Of a stretch of DNA of 33,798 nucleotides, positions 15,765 through 24,971 are shown in pieces (position 1 is the first letter of the stretch; every line of letters begins with the position of its first letter). Made by a program: the position numbers and the translations under genes. The notes beneath the pieces are model-generated. The model worked only from the letters and a program-made list of their open reading frames with translations. It made no database searches and was not told where the DNA came from. Source of the DNA: an uncultured Ruminococcus sp. (GTDB taxonomy: Bacteria > Bacillota > Clostridia > Oscillospirales > Acutalibacteraceae); NCBI GenBank assembly GCA_902794395.1, contig CADBHB010000019.1:1-33798 (forward strand), read 5' to 3'.

Positions 15765-15793
15765 ATTATATATGAAAATTCAGGAAACATCAA
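15765..15793 (-). promoter_or_regulatory. Promoter of the dideoxy amino sugar operon
   Basis: On the minus strand TTGATG (15788-15793), a 17-base spacer and TATAAT (15765-15770). Transcription would start near 15758, leaving a leader of about 65 bases before wecE. Confidence 0.75.
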
Positions 15794-15906
15794 GTGTTAA
15801 GAGATTTTCTTCTATAGAAATTCCCATTATTTTGTCACTTTTTTTTGGAGAGAATGTCGTGCGAAGCAACACAGCGACGCTCACTTTCTTTCCGAGAGCG
15901 TTTTTC

Positions 15907-15936
15907 CAAAAAGAAAAGCGCCCCCAAAGGAGCGCT
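15907..15936 (-). terminator. Terminator of the acidic-tail membrane protein gene
   Basis: On the minus strand the stem AGCGCTCC-TTTG-GGGGCGCT (15936 to 15917, one G-U pair) is followed by TTTCTTTTTGG. It lies 15 bases after the stop at 15952. Confidence 0.8.
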
Positions 15937-15951
15937 GTCCGACAAAATGAT

Positions 15952-16503
15952 TTAATATGTACTTTCCGAGCCCTGAAGCACTGCTTCCTCTTCCTCTGCC
16001 TCGGCGTTCTCCTCCGCGTCAAGCAGGTCCTCCTCAACGCCGCCCTCAAGCAGAGCGTCGTCATCCTCGTGGTCCTCCGCGTCCTCTGCCTCCTCAGCCA
16101 GCTCGAAGCCGCTGAACACGGTGTAGGGGATGCCGTAACCGAGCGAAACAGCCGCCAGCGTGGTGATAACGCTGAGCTGCGCGGTGTTTTTATCCGCGGC
16201 TATCGCGTCATGGAAGGGCATGAAGGCAGCCAGCGAAATAAGGATGATAAGCGCCGCGGGCAGCACCATAACCAGAAGAGTCACGGGTGAAAAGCGCATT
16301 ACCGCCTTGCCGTCGCCCACTCTGGTAGCGTAGAACAGCAGCAGACCGAACAGCGCGTACACACCTATGCTTATTAGCTGAGCAGCCATAAAGCCGACAG
16401 AATTGGTGAAATTTGAGAAAAAGTTGGCGCAGACGGTATACGCCAAAATCAAAAACGCGGAAAAGAAAAGATTTATATGTTCTTTTTTATCAAGCTTTCT
16501 CAT
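15952..16503 (-). CDS. Four-helix membrane protein with highly acidic tail
   Basis: 183 residues, not recognised. Four hydrophobic segments lie within about residues 10-130. From about residue 133 the chain is almost entirely Glu, Asp and Ala with a few Leu (for example AEEAEDAEDHEDDDALLE), ending GSESTY. A GGGAGG ribosome site precedes the ATG at 16503. The tail is probably cytoplasmic and disordered; it might bind cations or basic proteins, but nothing in the sequence decides this. The gene is 115 bases after prmA and has its own terminator. A weak promoter (TTGCTT, 17 bases, TAAAGT on the minus strand) lies in that gap. Confidence 0.75.
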   Translation of the reverse strand: MRKLDKKEHINLFFSAFLILAYTVCANFFSNFTNSVGFMAAQLISIGVYALFGLLLFYATRVGDGKAVMRFSPVTLLVMVLPAALIILISLAAFMPFHDAIAADKNTAQLSVITTLAAVSLGYGIPYTVFSGFELAEEAEDAEDHEDDDALLEGGVEEDLLDAEENAEAEEEEAVLQGSESTY

Positions 16504-16618
16504 GGAAAAACCTCCCGATTATTTTACGTACAGTATTACTTTAACACATCTTCGCGGAAAAAGCAAGATAAATCATTTCGATTTCCGTGTCGATAGTTTT
16601 GTATTTGCCGCGAAAGCC

Positions 16619-17560
16619 TTACCCGACCGTATCAGCCTGCTTCTTTTTTGCCGCGAAGCAAGCCCAGCCGCCGTCGAAGTGCTCCTCGATGATGTCGAAA
16701 TACTTTGACACCTCGCCCTTGACCTCGTCGGCGCGGGTGTCGATAACGCCGCTCATAATATACACCGCGTCATCCTTCATAAAATCGCTGACGCCCTTTG
16801 ACAGGAAGATAACGGCGTCCGCCACGATGTTGGCGAGCACGATGTCGAACTTGCCCTCCACCTTTTCGGTAAAGCTGCCGTATATCGCCTTGAAGCGGTC
16901 GGTTACGCCGTTCAGCTCCGCGTTGTCACGCGCGGTGTCTACCGCCTTTTCGTCTATGTCCACGCCCACGGCATACTTTGCGCCGCACAGCAGCGCCGCT
17001 ATGCCGAGTATGCCGCTGCCGCAGCCCACGTCAAGCACGCTGTCGCCCGGCTCCATGTACTTCTCGCACATTTCCAGACACAGGCGCGTAGTTTCGTGAC
17101 CGCCCGTGCCGAAGGCAAGCCCGGGGTCGATGTTTAGCACTGTTCTGCCCTGCGCGTCGTAGTTTTCGTACCAGCTTGGCACTATCATAAGACGGCTGCC
17201 CACAGCCAGCGGATGAAAATATTTTTTCCAGTTGTTGCGCCAATCCTCCTCGGCGCAGTCGAGCAGCTCGATCTCATGCGCGATGCCCTCGGCGCCGTAG
17301 CGCGCGCTCAAAAACGCCACCGCCTCGGCGGGAGAAACGCCCGGCTCCAGATAGATGTGCACGAACGCGCGGCTCCTGTCCTTGTTAAGCAGCTCCTCGT
17401 CGATGAGGTCGACATGCGCGATGTCCTCTACCGTCTGCTCCAGATTTTGATAGTCCTCGATATATATGCCGTAGGGCACCACCATATTAGCGATGTCGCC
17501 CGCCTTGTCTATATCCGCGGCATTGACCGCGATCTTTATTTCCGTCCAGTTATTCATCAT
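16619..17560 (-). CDS. prmA: Ribosomal protein L11 methyltransferase
   Basis: 313 residues, usual length. It trimethylates ribosomal protein L11 using S-adenosylmethionine. The C-terminal half is a class I methyltransferase: the SAM loop [15 protein letters not shown], preceded by [17 protein letters not shown], the diagnostic PrmA substrate loop, and followed by VDIDEKAV and LANIVADAV. The N-terminal ~110 residues are the L11-recognition domain. The start at 17560 overlaps the end of dnaJ by 11 bases; a second ATG follows at once. The dnaJ-prmA order is widespread in Firmicutes, so prmA is probably part of the heat-shock unit. Confidence 0.96.
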   Translation of the reverse strand: MMNNWTEIKIAVNAADIDKAGDIANMVVPYGIYIEDYQNLEQTVEDIAHVDLIDEELLNKDRSRAFVHIYLEPGVSPAEAVAFLSARYGAEGIAHEIELLDCAEEDWRNNWKKYFHPLAVGSRLMIVPSWYENYDAQGRTVLNIDPGLAFGTGGHETTRLCLEMCEKYMEPGDSVLDVGCGSGILGIAALLCGAKYAVGVDIDEKAVDTARDNAELNGVTDRFKAIYGSFTEKVEGKFDIVLANIVADAVIFLSKGVSDFMKDDAVYIMSGVIDTRADEVKGEVSKYFDIIEEHFDGGWACFAAKKKQADTVG

Positions 17561-18698
17561 TCTTCAAAAACTTTTTCAGCTTCTCAAAAAAGCCCTTTCT
17601 TCCGGCGTAATTTTTTTCGTTCGTGCTCTTGTCAAAGGCTCTCACCAGCTCCTTTTGCTGGTTGCTGAGACCCCTTGGCACCTCCACTACTATCTTCACA
17701 TACTGGTCGCCTCTGCCTCTGCCGCCCAAGCGCGGGAAGCCCTTGCCCTTCAGCTTAAAGACGTCGTTGGGCTGAGTGCCCTCGTGGATGGTGTACTTTG
17801 CCTTTCCGTCGAGCGTAGGCACCGTGACCTCGGCGCCCAAAGCCGCCTGAGGGAAGGTTATGGGCAGGTCGCACCACACGTCGTCGCCGCGGCGCTCAAA
17901 CAGGTCGTGCCTGCGCACGTTAACATACACGTGCAGATCGCCCGCGGGACCTCCGTTGTAGCCCGCGTTGCCGTGACCGCCGATATTAAGTATCTGCTGG
18001 TCCTTGATGCCAGCGGGGATGGTGACGTCCACCGTGCGGCTCTTTCTCTGTCTGCCCGAGCCGCTGCACTTGCGGCAGGGGTTGTCGATGACCTTGCCCG
18101 TGCCGTGGCAGGCGTCGCAGGAGCGCTGGGTCTGGATGACGCCGAAGGGTGAGCGCTGGTTGATGGTCACCCTGCCCGAGCCTCCGCAGGCGGAGCAGGT
18201 TTTGGGCTGGCTGCCCGCCGCCGCGCCGGTGCCGTGGCACTCGTCGCAGGTGGACACGCTGTTGTAGGTAATGGTCTTTTTGCAGCCCTTGGCGCTCTCC
18301 TCAAAGGTGATAGTGACGCTTGCCTCCACGTCGCTGCCCCGCTGAGGGGCGTTGCCGCGGCTGCGCCGTCCGCCGAAGCCGCCGAAAAAGCTTGAAAAGA
18401 TGTCGTCGATGTCAATGCCGCCGCCAAAGGGACTGCCGTAAGCGCCGCCCGCGCCCGCGCCGTAGTTGGGGTCTACGCCCGCGTGACCGAACTGATCGTA
18501 ACGCGCGCGCTTGTCGCTGTCCGAGAGCACCTCATAAGCCTCGTTGACCTCCTTGAACTTCTCCTCGCACTCCTTGTCGCCCGGGTGAAGGTCGGGGTGG
18601 TATTTTTTCGCGCTCTGTCTGAACGCCTTTTTTATCTCGTCCTCGCTCGCGCCCTTTTGCAGCCCGAGCACCTCGTAGTAATCTCTTTTTTCTGCCAT
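17550..18698 (-). CDS. dnaJ: Chaperone DnaJ (Hsp40)
   Basis: 382 residues. It delivers unfolded proteins to DnaK and stimulates its ATPase. The J domain (about 5-70) has HPD at 34-36. A Gly/Phe-rich linker follows. Next come four zinc-binding CxxCxGxG repeats ([32 protein letters not shown]), then the C-terminal substrate-binding domain with [21 protein letters not shown]. It lies 151 bases downstream of dnaK, with two hairpins between them, and overlaps prmA. Confidence 0.98.
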   Translation of the reverse strand: MAEKRDYYEVLGLQKGASEDEIKKAFRQSAKKYHPDLHPGDKECEEKFKEVNEAYEVLSDSDKRARYDQFGHAGVDPNYGAGAGGAYGSPFGGGIDIDDIFSSFFGGFGGRRSRGNAPQRGSDVEASVTITFEESAKGCKKTITYNSVSTCDECHGTGAAAGSQPKTCSACGGSGRVTINQRSPFGVIQTQRSCDACHGTGKVIDNPCRKCSGSGRQRKSRTVDVTIPAGIKDQQILNIGGHGNAGYNGGPAGDLHVYVNVRRHDLFERRGDDVWCDLPITFPQAALGAEVTVPTLDGKAKYTIHEGTQPNDVFKLKGKGFPRLGGRGRGDQYVKIVVEVPRGLSNQQKELVRAFDKSTNEKNYAGRKGFFEKLKKFLKNDE

Positions 18699-18739
18699 AT
18701 GTTATCCCTCCGTATGTGCGGTATTACATGATTGATATC

Positions 18740-18774
18740 ATATGTAGAGGTGAGCGCCGCTCGCCCCTACATAT
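18740..18774. repeat. Imperfect palindromic repeat between dnaK and dnaJ
   Basis: Sixteen bases on each side pair around a 3-base loop with one mismatch and one G-U: ATATGTAGAGGTGAGC on the left, GCTCGCCCCTACATAT on the right. Its CGCCCCTAC core resembles the GCCGCCCCTACGACATAC at about 1769-1786, so it may be one of a dispersed family of small palindromic elements. It could also affect mRNA processing. Confidence 0.5.
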
Positions 18775-18807
18775 AACATCACCCGAGCCACAGCTTACAG
18801 CGGAAAC

Positions 18808-18830
18808 AGGGCGACAGCGAGTGTCGCCCT
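18808..18830 (-). terminator. Hairpin after dnaK, possible partial terminator or processing site
   Basis: On the minus strand AGGGCGACA pairs with TGTCGCCCT around a 5-base loop, 19 bases after the dnaK stop. The sequence that follows (GTTTCCGCTG) is not a T-run, so full termination is unlikely; it may protect the dnaK message or lower dnaJ expression. Confidence 0.4.
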
Positions 18831-18849
18831 TATTTCCGAAATAATACTA

Positions 18850-20694
<1,845 letters not shown>

Positions 20695-20804
20695 AATGAT
20701 TTCCTCCTATTGTGATCTGATTTTTTATTTGTTTTATATAATGGCGTTTCCGTCCCGTTCGGAACAGTCAGCCGGTTTTGCTTTTTAACGCTTGTGACGC
20801 GGCG

Positions 20805-21350
20805 TCACGTCGCTACCTGAACCATAGCGTGGCGGATGATCTTGTCGCCTATCTTATAGCCAGTCTGGAACACCGCGGCTACCTTGCCGCTGTCCACCTC
20901 GTCGCTGTCCACCATGCCGATGGCGTTGTGCAGGTTGGGATCGAAATCGTCGCCCGCCTTGCCGTAGCTCTCGATTTTCAGCTTTTCAAAGGACTTGTCG
21001 AGCTGGTTGGAGATAAGCTCCACGCCCTTGAGGATCTCGGGGTCGGCGTCCTTTAGGTTGCACAGCGCCATTCTCACGCTGTCAGCCACCGGAAGCAGCT
21101 CCGTGACCGCCTTGGCAGTCGCGTCGTCGTACAGCGACAGCTTTTCGTTGGCGGTGCGCTTGCGGTAGTTGTCATACTCGGCGGCAAGGCGCATATACTT
21201 TTCCTTGCCCGCGGCTACCTCAGCCTCCAGCGCTTCTATCCTTTCGTCCTTTTCGTCCTTTTCTGTCTTTTCCTCTGCCTGCGGCTCCTGCTCGGCAGCC
21301 TGCTTCATCTCTTCAGCTTCGACCGCCTCGTCCTTTTTATTCTTCGACAT
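20805..21350 (-). CDS. grpE: Nucleotide exchange factor GrpE
   Basis: 181 residues. GrpE releases ADP from DnaK. The N-terminal ~40 residues are Glu/Lys-rich and disordered, followed by a long coiled coil (EALEAEVAAGKEKYMRLAAEYDNYRKRT) and a C-terminal beta domain with DPNLHNAIGMVDS and the family signature ending GYKIGDKIIRHAMVQV. Gene order hrcA-grpE-dnaK-dnaJ is the standard Firmicutes arrangement. The stop codon overlaps a GTGACGC-C-GCGTCAC dyad (20794-20808) that lacks a T-tail. Confidence 0.97.
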   Translation of the reverse strand: MSKNKKDEAVEAEEMKQAAEQEPQAEEKTEKDEKDERIEALEAEVAAGKEKYMRLAAEYDNYRKRTANEKLSLYDDATAKAVTELLPVADSVRMALCNLKDADPEILKGVELISNQLDKSFEKLKIESYGKAGDDFDPNLHNAIGMVDSDEVDSGKVAAVFQTGYKIGDKIIRHAMVQVAT

Positions 21351-21369
21351 CGGAACTCCTCCTATCTGC

Positions 21370-22398
21370 TTATTTTTCGATCAGTTCGCCGATCAGCTCG
21401 CTCGCGCACTCGGCTGTGCACCGCAAGATCGACAGCACCCGCGCGTAATCCATGCGCATAGGCGCCAGCACCGCCAGCGCTCCCGAGGGGCTGCCCTCTA
21501 TAGTATACCGCGCCGACGCGACCGCGCTGCGGCAAAGCTCGGTGCGGCTGTTTTCGGTGCCGATAGACACCGACGAGTCCTGCGGCAGCCTTTCCAGCAT
21601 TACCGCCAGGTCGTGTTCGTTCTGCAGAAACTCCCACAGGCGCCGCGCGCCCAGGGGATCGGCGTCGGTCACGTTCATCAGCTTGCCGTAGCCGCTGTGA
21701 AGCACGCTCACCTGAGACGCCTGCTCGCATGCATCCATCATAGCCATAAGCGGCGAGGTCATAAACAGCGAAAGCTCGCCGAAGCCCGCTGCCGCGGTCT
21801 GCACGAACGGCTTGGTAATGGAATCGAGCGGAACGCCCGCGAACACCTTGTTGAGCGCCTGGTCGAACACCCGCAGTATTTCGGGAGTCAGCACGAACTC
21901 GCAGCGGAACAGCCTTGTTTTTATGATGCCGTTGGAGGCGATGACCACCGCCATGGCGGAGTGGGCGCCCGTAGGCACAAAGCTTATTTTCCGCACCCTG
22001 CCGTTTTCGCCGTTGGGCGTGGTGGCAAGCGCTATATAATCTGTCAGGCGCGACAGCACGTTAGCCGCGCCCTGCAAAATAGCCTCGGGCGAGTCGGCGC
22101 TGCGCGAAAGCGCCTCGCGGATATATTCTCTGCCCTGCTCGCCCACGGGCTTCACGCGCATTACGTTGTCCACGTAATAGCGGTAGCCCAGCTCGGTGGG
22201 GACTCTGCCCGCCGAGGTGTGCGGCTGGGCGATATACCCGCGCTCGGTCAGCTCCGCCATATCGTTGCGCACGGTAGCCGAGGACACCTTCATGCCTGTT
22301 TCACCGAGCAGCGACTTGGAACCCACGGGCTCGCCGTCGCGGATAAAGCTTTCCACGATAGTCGAGAGGATCTTCTGCTTTCTCTCGGCAGGTCCCAT
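21370..22398 (-). CDS. hrcA: Heat-inducible transcription repressor HrcA
   Basis: 342 residues from the ATG at 22398 (GAGGTGA just upstream). The frame is open to 22494, but that part contains the CIRCE operator and promoter, so it is untranslated. The N-terminal winged helix shows RKQKILSTIVESFIRDGEPVGSKSL and VSSATVRNDMAELTERGYI. The middle and C-terminal parts carry the HrcA dimerisation and regulatory domain. HrcA binds CIRCE and represses its own operon; GroEL normally keeps it active. Its own operator is 27 bases upstream of the start, so autoregulation is expected here. Confidence 0.98.
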   Translation of the reverse strand: MGPAERKQKILSTIVESFIRDGEPVGSKSLLGETGMKVSSATVRNDMAELTERGYIAQPHTSAGRVPTELGYRYYVDNVMRVKPVGEQGREYIREALSRSADSPEAILQGAANVLSRLTDYIALATTPNGENGRVRKISFVPTGAHSAMAVVIASNGIIKTRLFRCEFVLTPEILRVFDQALNKVFAGVPLDSITKPFVQTAAAGFGELSLFMTSPLMAMMDACEQASQVSVLHSGYGKLMNVTDADPLGARRLWEFLQNEHDLAVMLERLPQDSSVSIGTENSRTELCRSAVASARYTIEGSPSGALAVLAPMRMDYARVLSILRCTAECASELIGELIEK

Positions 22399-22424
22399 AA
22401 GTTTCACCTCTTTGCTCCGAACGA

Positions 22425-22451
22425 TTAGCACTCTCATGTGTTGAGTGCTAA
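22425..22451 (-). promoter_or_regulatory. CIRCE operator
   Basis: Perfect consensus TTAGCACTC (22425-22433), nine bases, GAGTGCTAA (22443-22451). It lies between the hrcA transcription start and the hrcA start codon. Confidence 0.98.
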
Positions 22452-22465
22452 CTCGCTTTATCCAT

Positions 22466-22494
22466 ACTATACTCCCAAAGTCAGAAAAAGTCAA
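22466..22494 (-). promoter_or_regulatory. Promoter of the hrcA heat-shock operon
   Basis: On the minus strand TTGACT (22489-22494), 17-base spacer and TATAGT (22466-22471), directly upstream of CIRCE. Confidence 0.9.
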
Positions 22495-22543
22495 GGGTAT
22501 TTTTGAATTTTTTGAAAAGTTTCACCGTTTCTTCACAAAAGCT

Positions 22544-22572
22544 TTGACAACGCCGCCCGAAAGCGGTATATT
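22544..22572 (+). promoter_or_regulatory. Promoter of small membrane protein gene
   Basis: TTGACA (22544-22549), 17-base spacer and TATATT (22567-22572), divergent from the hrcA promoter. Confidence 0.7.
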
Positions 22573-22594
22573 ATAAGTGAAAGAAGATGATAAT

Positions 22595-22855
22595 ATGCAG
22601 TTTTTGCAAATAATAGGTCCCGTCCTATGGATCGCCCTTGCTCTGCTGGTGGGCAAAACCGGCAAAAAGGAGGGCGCTGTGGCATATGCCATGTCGGGCT
22701 TCTTTGTCTTTATGGCGGTGTGGTACGCGCTGAACAACTATTTCGGCTTTAAAATGTTTGAGGGCGTTTTGGGCGTGGTTTTCAAGGTGCTGCTCGGCGT
22801 ATTCGCGGTGCTGGTGCTGGCAGTCTGGATGTATCACCGCCGCGGCAAAAAATAG
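22595..22855 (+). CDS. Small hydrophobic membrane protein
   Basis: 86 residues, not recognised. The ATG at 22595 is preferred; the frame extends to a GTG at 22577, but that lies at the predicted transcription start. The ribosome site is weak (AGAAGATGA). Predicted helices are at about residues 4-20, 30-48 and 60-80, with basic ends (KTGKKEG and YHRRGKK). It has its own promoter, divergent from hrcA, and no clear terminator before the rpsT promoter. Confidence 0.65.
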   Translation: MQFLQIIGPVLWIALALLVGKTGKKEGAVAYAMSGFFVFMAVWYALNNYFGFKMFEGVLGVVFKVLLGVFAVLVLAVWMYHRRGKK

Positions 22856-22950
22856 CGCCACCACATATACAATCTTTCACGGCAGCCCCCACAATATGTA
22901 GCGTGGAATCGGGATAATCACAAAAAACAGCAGTTTTTTGAAAAAAAAGC

Positions 22951-22979
22951 TTGATTTTCCCGCAGGTTTATGCTATCAT
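22951..22979 (+). promoter_or_regulatory. Promoter of rpsT
   Basis: TTGATT (22951-22956), 17-base spacer and TATCAT (22974-22979). Confidence 0.65.
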
Positions 22980-23016
22980 ATTTACCATATGACCGATACT
23001 TTAAGGAGGTGGGACA

Positions 23017-23277
23017 ATGGCAAACATCAAGTCCGCGAAAAAGCGCGTCAAGGTAATCGCTACAAAAACCGCTCGCAACAAGGCGACCAAGTCGGCTCTC
23101 AAGACCGCTATCAAGAAAGCATACTTCGCTGTTGACACCAATGCTGACAACAAGCAGGAGGCAGTTCGCTTCGCTGTCAAGAAAATCGACCAGGCGGCAG
23201 CCAAGGGTATCCTTCACAAGAATACCGCCGCGAGAAGAAAATCCAATCTTACCAAGCGCCTCAACGCTACCGCGTAA
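23017..23277 (+). CDS. rpsT: 30S ribosomal protein S20
   Basis: 86 residues, normal length and strongly basic. S20 binds 16S rRNA early in 30S assembly. The family start [13 protein letters not shown] and the later [15 protein letters not shown] and [20 protein letters not shown] are all typical. A strong AGGAGGTGGGACA ribosome site precedes the ATG, and a single-gene unit is framed by promoter (22951) and terminator (23304). Confidence 0.98.
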   Translation: MANIKSAKKRVKVIATKTARNKATKSALKTAIKKAYFAVDTNADNKQEAVRFAVKKIDQAAAKGILHKNTAARRKSNLTKRLNATA

Positions 23278-23303
23278 GACCGCAAATACCCTCGAATAAA
23301 CCG

Positions 23304-23330
23304 AAAGCAGAGTTTTTCTCTGCTTTTTTT
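23304..23330 (+). terminator. Terminator of rpsT
   Basis: AAAGCAGAG (23304-23312), loop TTTTT, CTCTGCTTT (23318-23326) and a T-run. Confidence 0.92.
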
Positions 23331-23339
23331 GTTTTTCTG

Positions 23340-23368
23340 TTGACATTTTCGCAAAAATTGTATAAAAT
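23340..23368 (+). promoter_or_regulatory. Promoter of the 49-residue membrane protein gene
   Basis: Perfect TTGACA (23340-23345), 17-base spacer and TAAAAT (23363-23368). It starts within ten bases of the rpsT terminator. Confidence 0.7.
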
Positions 23369-23425
23369 GGACATAGTATCTATCGTGTTTCAACAAATAA
23401 TAATCCTAAAAACGGAGGTTCACAC

Positions 23426-23575
23426 ATGAAAAATAAAAGATTATTCTGGATCATCGGTATCGTCACCGTAGTCGCGGCGCTTTCCGCGGCGTTCACCGCC
23501 TTCTTTATTGTGAAGGACAAAAAGAAAAAGGACGACGAGGAGCTTATGGAGTACCTCGACAGCGCCATCGAATAA
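23426..23575 (+). CDS. Single-helix small membrane protein
   Basis: 49 residues, below the usual gene-calling cut-off. A GGAGG ribosome site lies seven bases before the ATG, a good promoter is at 23340, and a strong terminator follows at 23585, so the gene has its own full transcription unit. The protein starts MKNKRLFW, has one membrane helix (about residues 7-29), then VKDKKKKDDEELMEYL with a charged cytoplasmic tail and ends DSAIE. The N-in or N-out orientation is uncertain, though the Lys cluster after the helix favours a cytoplasmic C-terminus. Function unknown. Confidence 0.75.
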   Translation: MKNKRLFWIIGIVTVVAALSAAFTAFFIVKDKKKKDDEELMEYLDSAIE

Positions 23576-23584
23576 GCAAAATGC

Positions 23585-23623
23585 CTGAGGTTGGTCCTCT
23601 TTTCGGACCAACCTTAGTTTTTT
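23585..23623 (+). terminator. Strong terminator directly before the Nif11-like gene
   Basis: A 13-bp stem (23585-23597 with 23605-23617, one G-U) with loop TCTTTTC is followed by TTTTTT. The AGGAGG of the next gene starts at the end of the T-run, so any transcript from upstream that reaches that gene must read through it. Confidence 0.88.
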
Positions 23624-23637
23624 AGGAGGCTTGTACA

Positions 23638-23919
23638 ATGATAGAGCAAGAGCTTGAGCGGCTGCTGAAAGCCGCCAAGGCAGACAAGGGGCTGAAGGAC
23701 AGACTGCTGCTGACGCGCTCTGACGATGACCCGGTAGAGGCTTTCTGCGCGCTGGCGCGCAGGGAGGGCTTTGCCGTGAACGCGGGCGAGCTGTTCGCGC
23801 TGGGACTGACCGAAAACGACGCCAAGCTGCGTTCGGTCAACGGCGGCGGGGTCGGCGCGATTGACGGTTGGGACGACGCATACGAGCAATTTTTCACAGC
23901 TTTGATTTGGACGACCTGA
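23638..23919 (+). CDS. Nif11-like small protein
   Basis: 93 residues. The first ~55 residues fit the Nif11 fold: LERLLKAAKADKGLKDRLLLT, then DDPVEAFCALARREGFAVNAGELFAL. A conserved-looking tail follows, NDAKLRSVNGGGVGAIDGWDDAYEQFF. Nif11-type domains often serve as leaders of ribosomal peptides, with the core after a double glycine. Here the putative core after NGGG has no Cys and only two Thr and no Ser, and no maturation enzyme or transporter lies nearby, so a stand-alone role is more likely. AGGAGG lies ten bases before the ATG. A terminator directly upstream means it either uses read-through or a promoter I could not identify. Confidence 0.7.
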   Translation: MIEQELERLLKAAKADKGLKDRLLLTRSDDDPVEAFCALARREGFAVNAGELFALGLTENDAKLRSVNGGGVGAIDGWDDAYEQFFTALIWTT

Positions 23920-24011
23920 ATTTTGCACTCGCTTTTTGGGGCGTGCCCGCGGGCGCGTCCCTTTGTTTTGCCCGCGCAAGCCGTCGAATTTTGTTGAGAA
24001 TATTTTATTAA

Positions 24012-24041
24012 TTACAAAACTTTAAGAAATTTTTGTATAAT
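24012..24041 (+). promoter_or_regulatory. Promoter of the aquaporin gene
   Basis: TTACAA (24012-24017), 18-base spacer and TATAAT (24036-24041). The ~95-base leader holds a GC hairpin at 24099-24119 (CGGCGGGC, loop AGGGC, GTCCGCCG), 12 bases before AGGAGG. Confidence 0.65.
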
Positions 24042-24141
24042 ACTGCTTGCATTAGCCCAAGTTATGTGATATATTTAGATTATGGAAAAATAATCCACCG
24101 GCGGGCAGGGCGTCCGCCGAAAATCACAAGGAGGAAATTCT

Positions 24142-24954
24142 ATGAAACAAAGTTCCATCAAAAAGTATGTGGCGGAATTTATCGGTACCATGGTGCTGGT
24201 AATGTTCGGCTGCGGCACCGCGATGCTGATGGGCCCCACCCAGAAGGTCGGCTCAAGCATTGACTACGGTATGGTAGCGGGATATCTGGCGACCGCCTTC
24301 GCCTTCGGTCTGGCGATCGTAGCCATGGCGTACAGCATCGGCAACATCTCGGGTTGCCACATCAACCCCGCCGTTTCGCTTGCGATGCTGCTCAACGGCG
24401 AGCTTAGCCTTACTGACTTCATCGGCTACATCATCGCCCAGTTCGCGGGCGCTTTGACCGGCAGCGCACTGCTGGCGGCGATCTTCGGCATGGGTCATGT
24501 GACCGATATGACCGGCGTTGCGCGCACCAAAGAGCAGATAGCTCAAATGGTAGCCAACGGCAAAAAGCTTGAGGACATCACCCCCACCAAGCTCAACGGC
24601 TTCGGCGCCAACAGCATGGCGGGCGTAAACGGCAACCACTTCGCAGGCTTCGTGGTAGAGATCCTGCTCACCTTCGTGTTCGTGCTCGTCATCCTCGGCG
24701 TCACCTCCAAGAAGGCTAAGCACGGCTCCTTCGGCGGTCTGGTAATCGGTCTGTCCCTCGTCGTTGTTCACCTCTTCGGCATCGGTCTCACCGGCACCTC
24801 CGTAAACCCCGCGCGCAGCTTCGGTCCCGCTTTCTGCGCTATGTGCGGCGGCAACTTCGCTCCCATCGCGGCGCTGTGGGCATTCATTTTGGGTCCCTGC
24901 ATCGGTGCGGCAGGCGCGGCTATCTGCTACAAGTTCCTTGAATCAAAGGATTGA
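24142..24954 (+). CDS. aqpZ: Aquaporin, AqpZ-like water channel
   Basis: 270 residues, six membrane helices and two half-helices. The two NPA boxes are at 75-77 (SGCHINPAVS) and 222-225 (TSVNPARS). By alignment to E. coli AqpZ, the selectivity filter residues would be Phe55, His210, Thr219 and Arg225. That set is typical of a narrow water-selective pore and not of a glycerol facilitator. It is about 40 residues longer than AqpZ, mostly because of an insertion around residues 117-165 (TDMTGVARTKEQIAQMVANG and on) between helices 3 and 4. AGGAGG lies ten bases before the ATG. Single-gene unit with promoter and terminator. Confidence 0.93.
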   Translation: MKQSSIKKYVAEFIGTMVLVMFGCGTAMLMGPTQKVGSSIDYGMVAGYLATAFAFGLAIVAMAYSIGNISGCHINPAVSLAMLLNGELSLTDFIGYIIAQFAGALTGSALLAAIFGMGHVTDMTGVARTKEQIAQMVANGKKLEDITPTKLNGFGANSMAGVNGNHFAGFVVEILLTFVFVLVILGVTSKKAKHGSFGGLVIGLSLVVVHLFGIGLTGTSVNPARSFGPAFCAMCGGNFAPIAALWAFILGPCIGAAGAAICYKFLESKD

Positions 24955-24971
24955 TCTCACCGTAAAGAATC

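Noticed and set aside
21169-22428. A 419-codon open frame on the plus strand opposite hrcA and grpE
   Set aside because: It mirrors the codon pattern of two certain genes, is rich in His, Arg and Ala, matches no family and has no ribosome site.
22399-22494. Longer N-terminus for HrcA
   Set aside because: The added part would contain the -10 box and CIRCE; the ATG at 22398 has the ribosome site and the normal family start.
23638-23919. Lanthipeptide or other RiPP precursor
   Set aside because: The segment after the double glycine has no Cys or Ser, and no maturase or transporter is in the window.
24048-24141. Riboswitch in the aquaporin leader
   Set aside because: Only one short GC hairpin is visible; no known aptamer core could be recognised.
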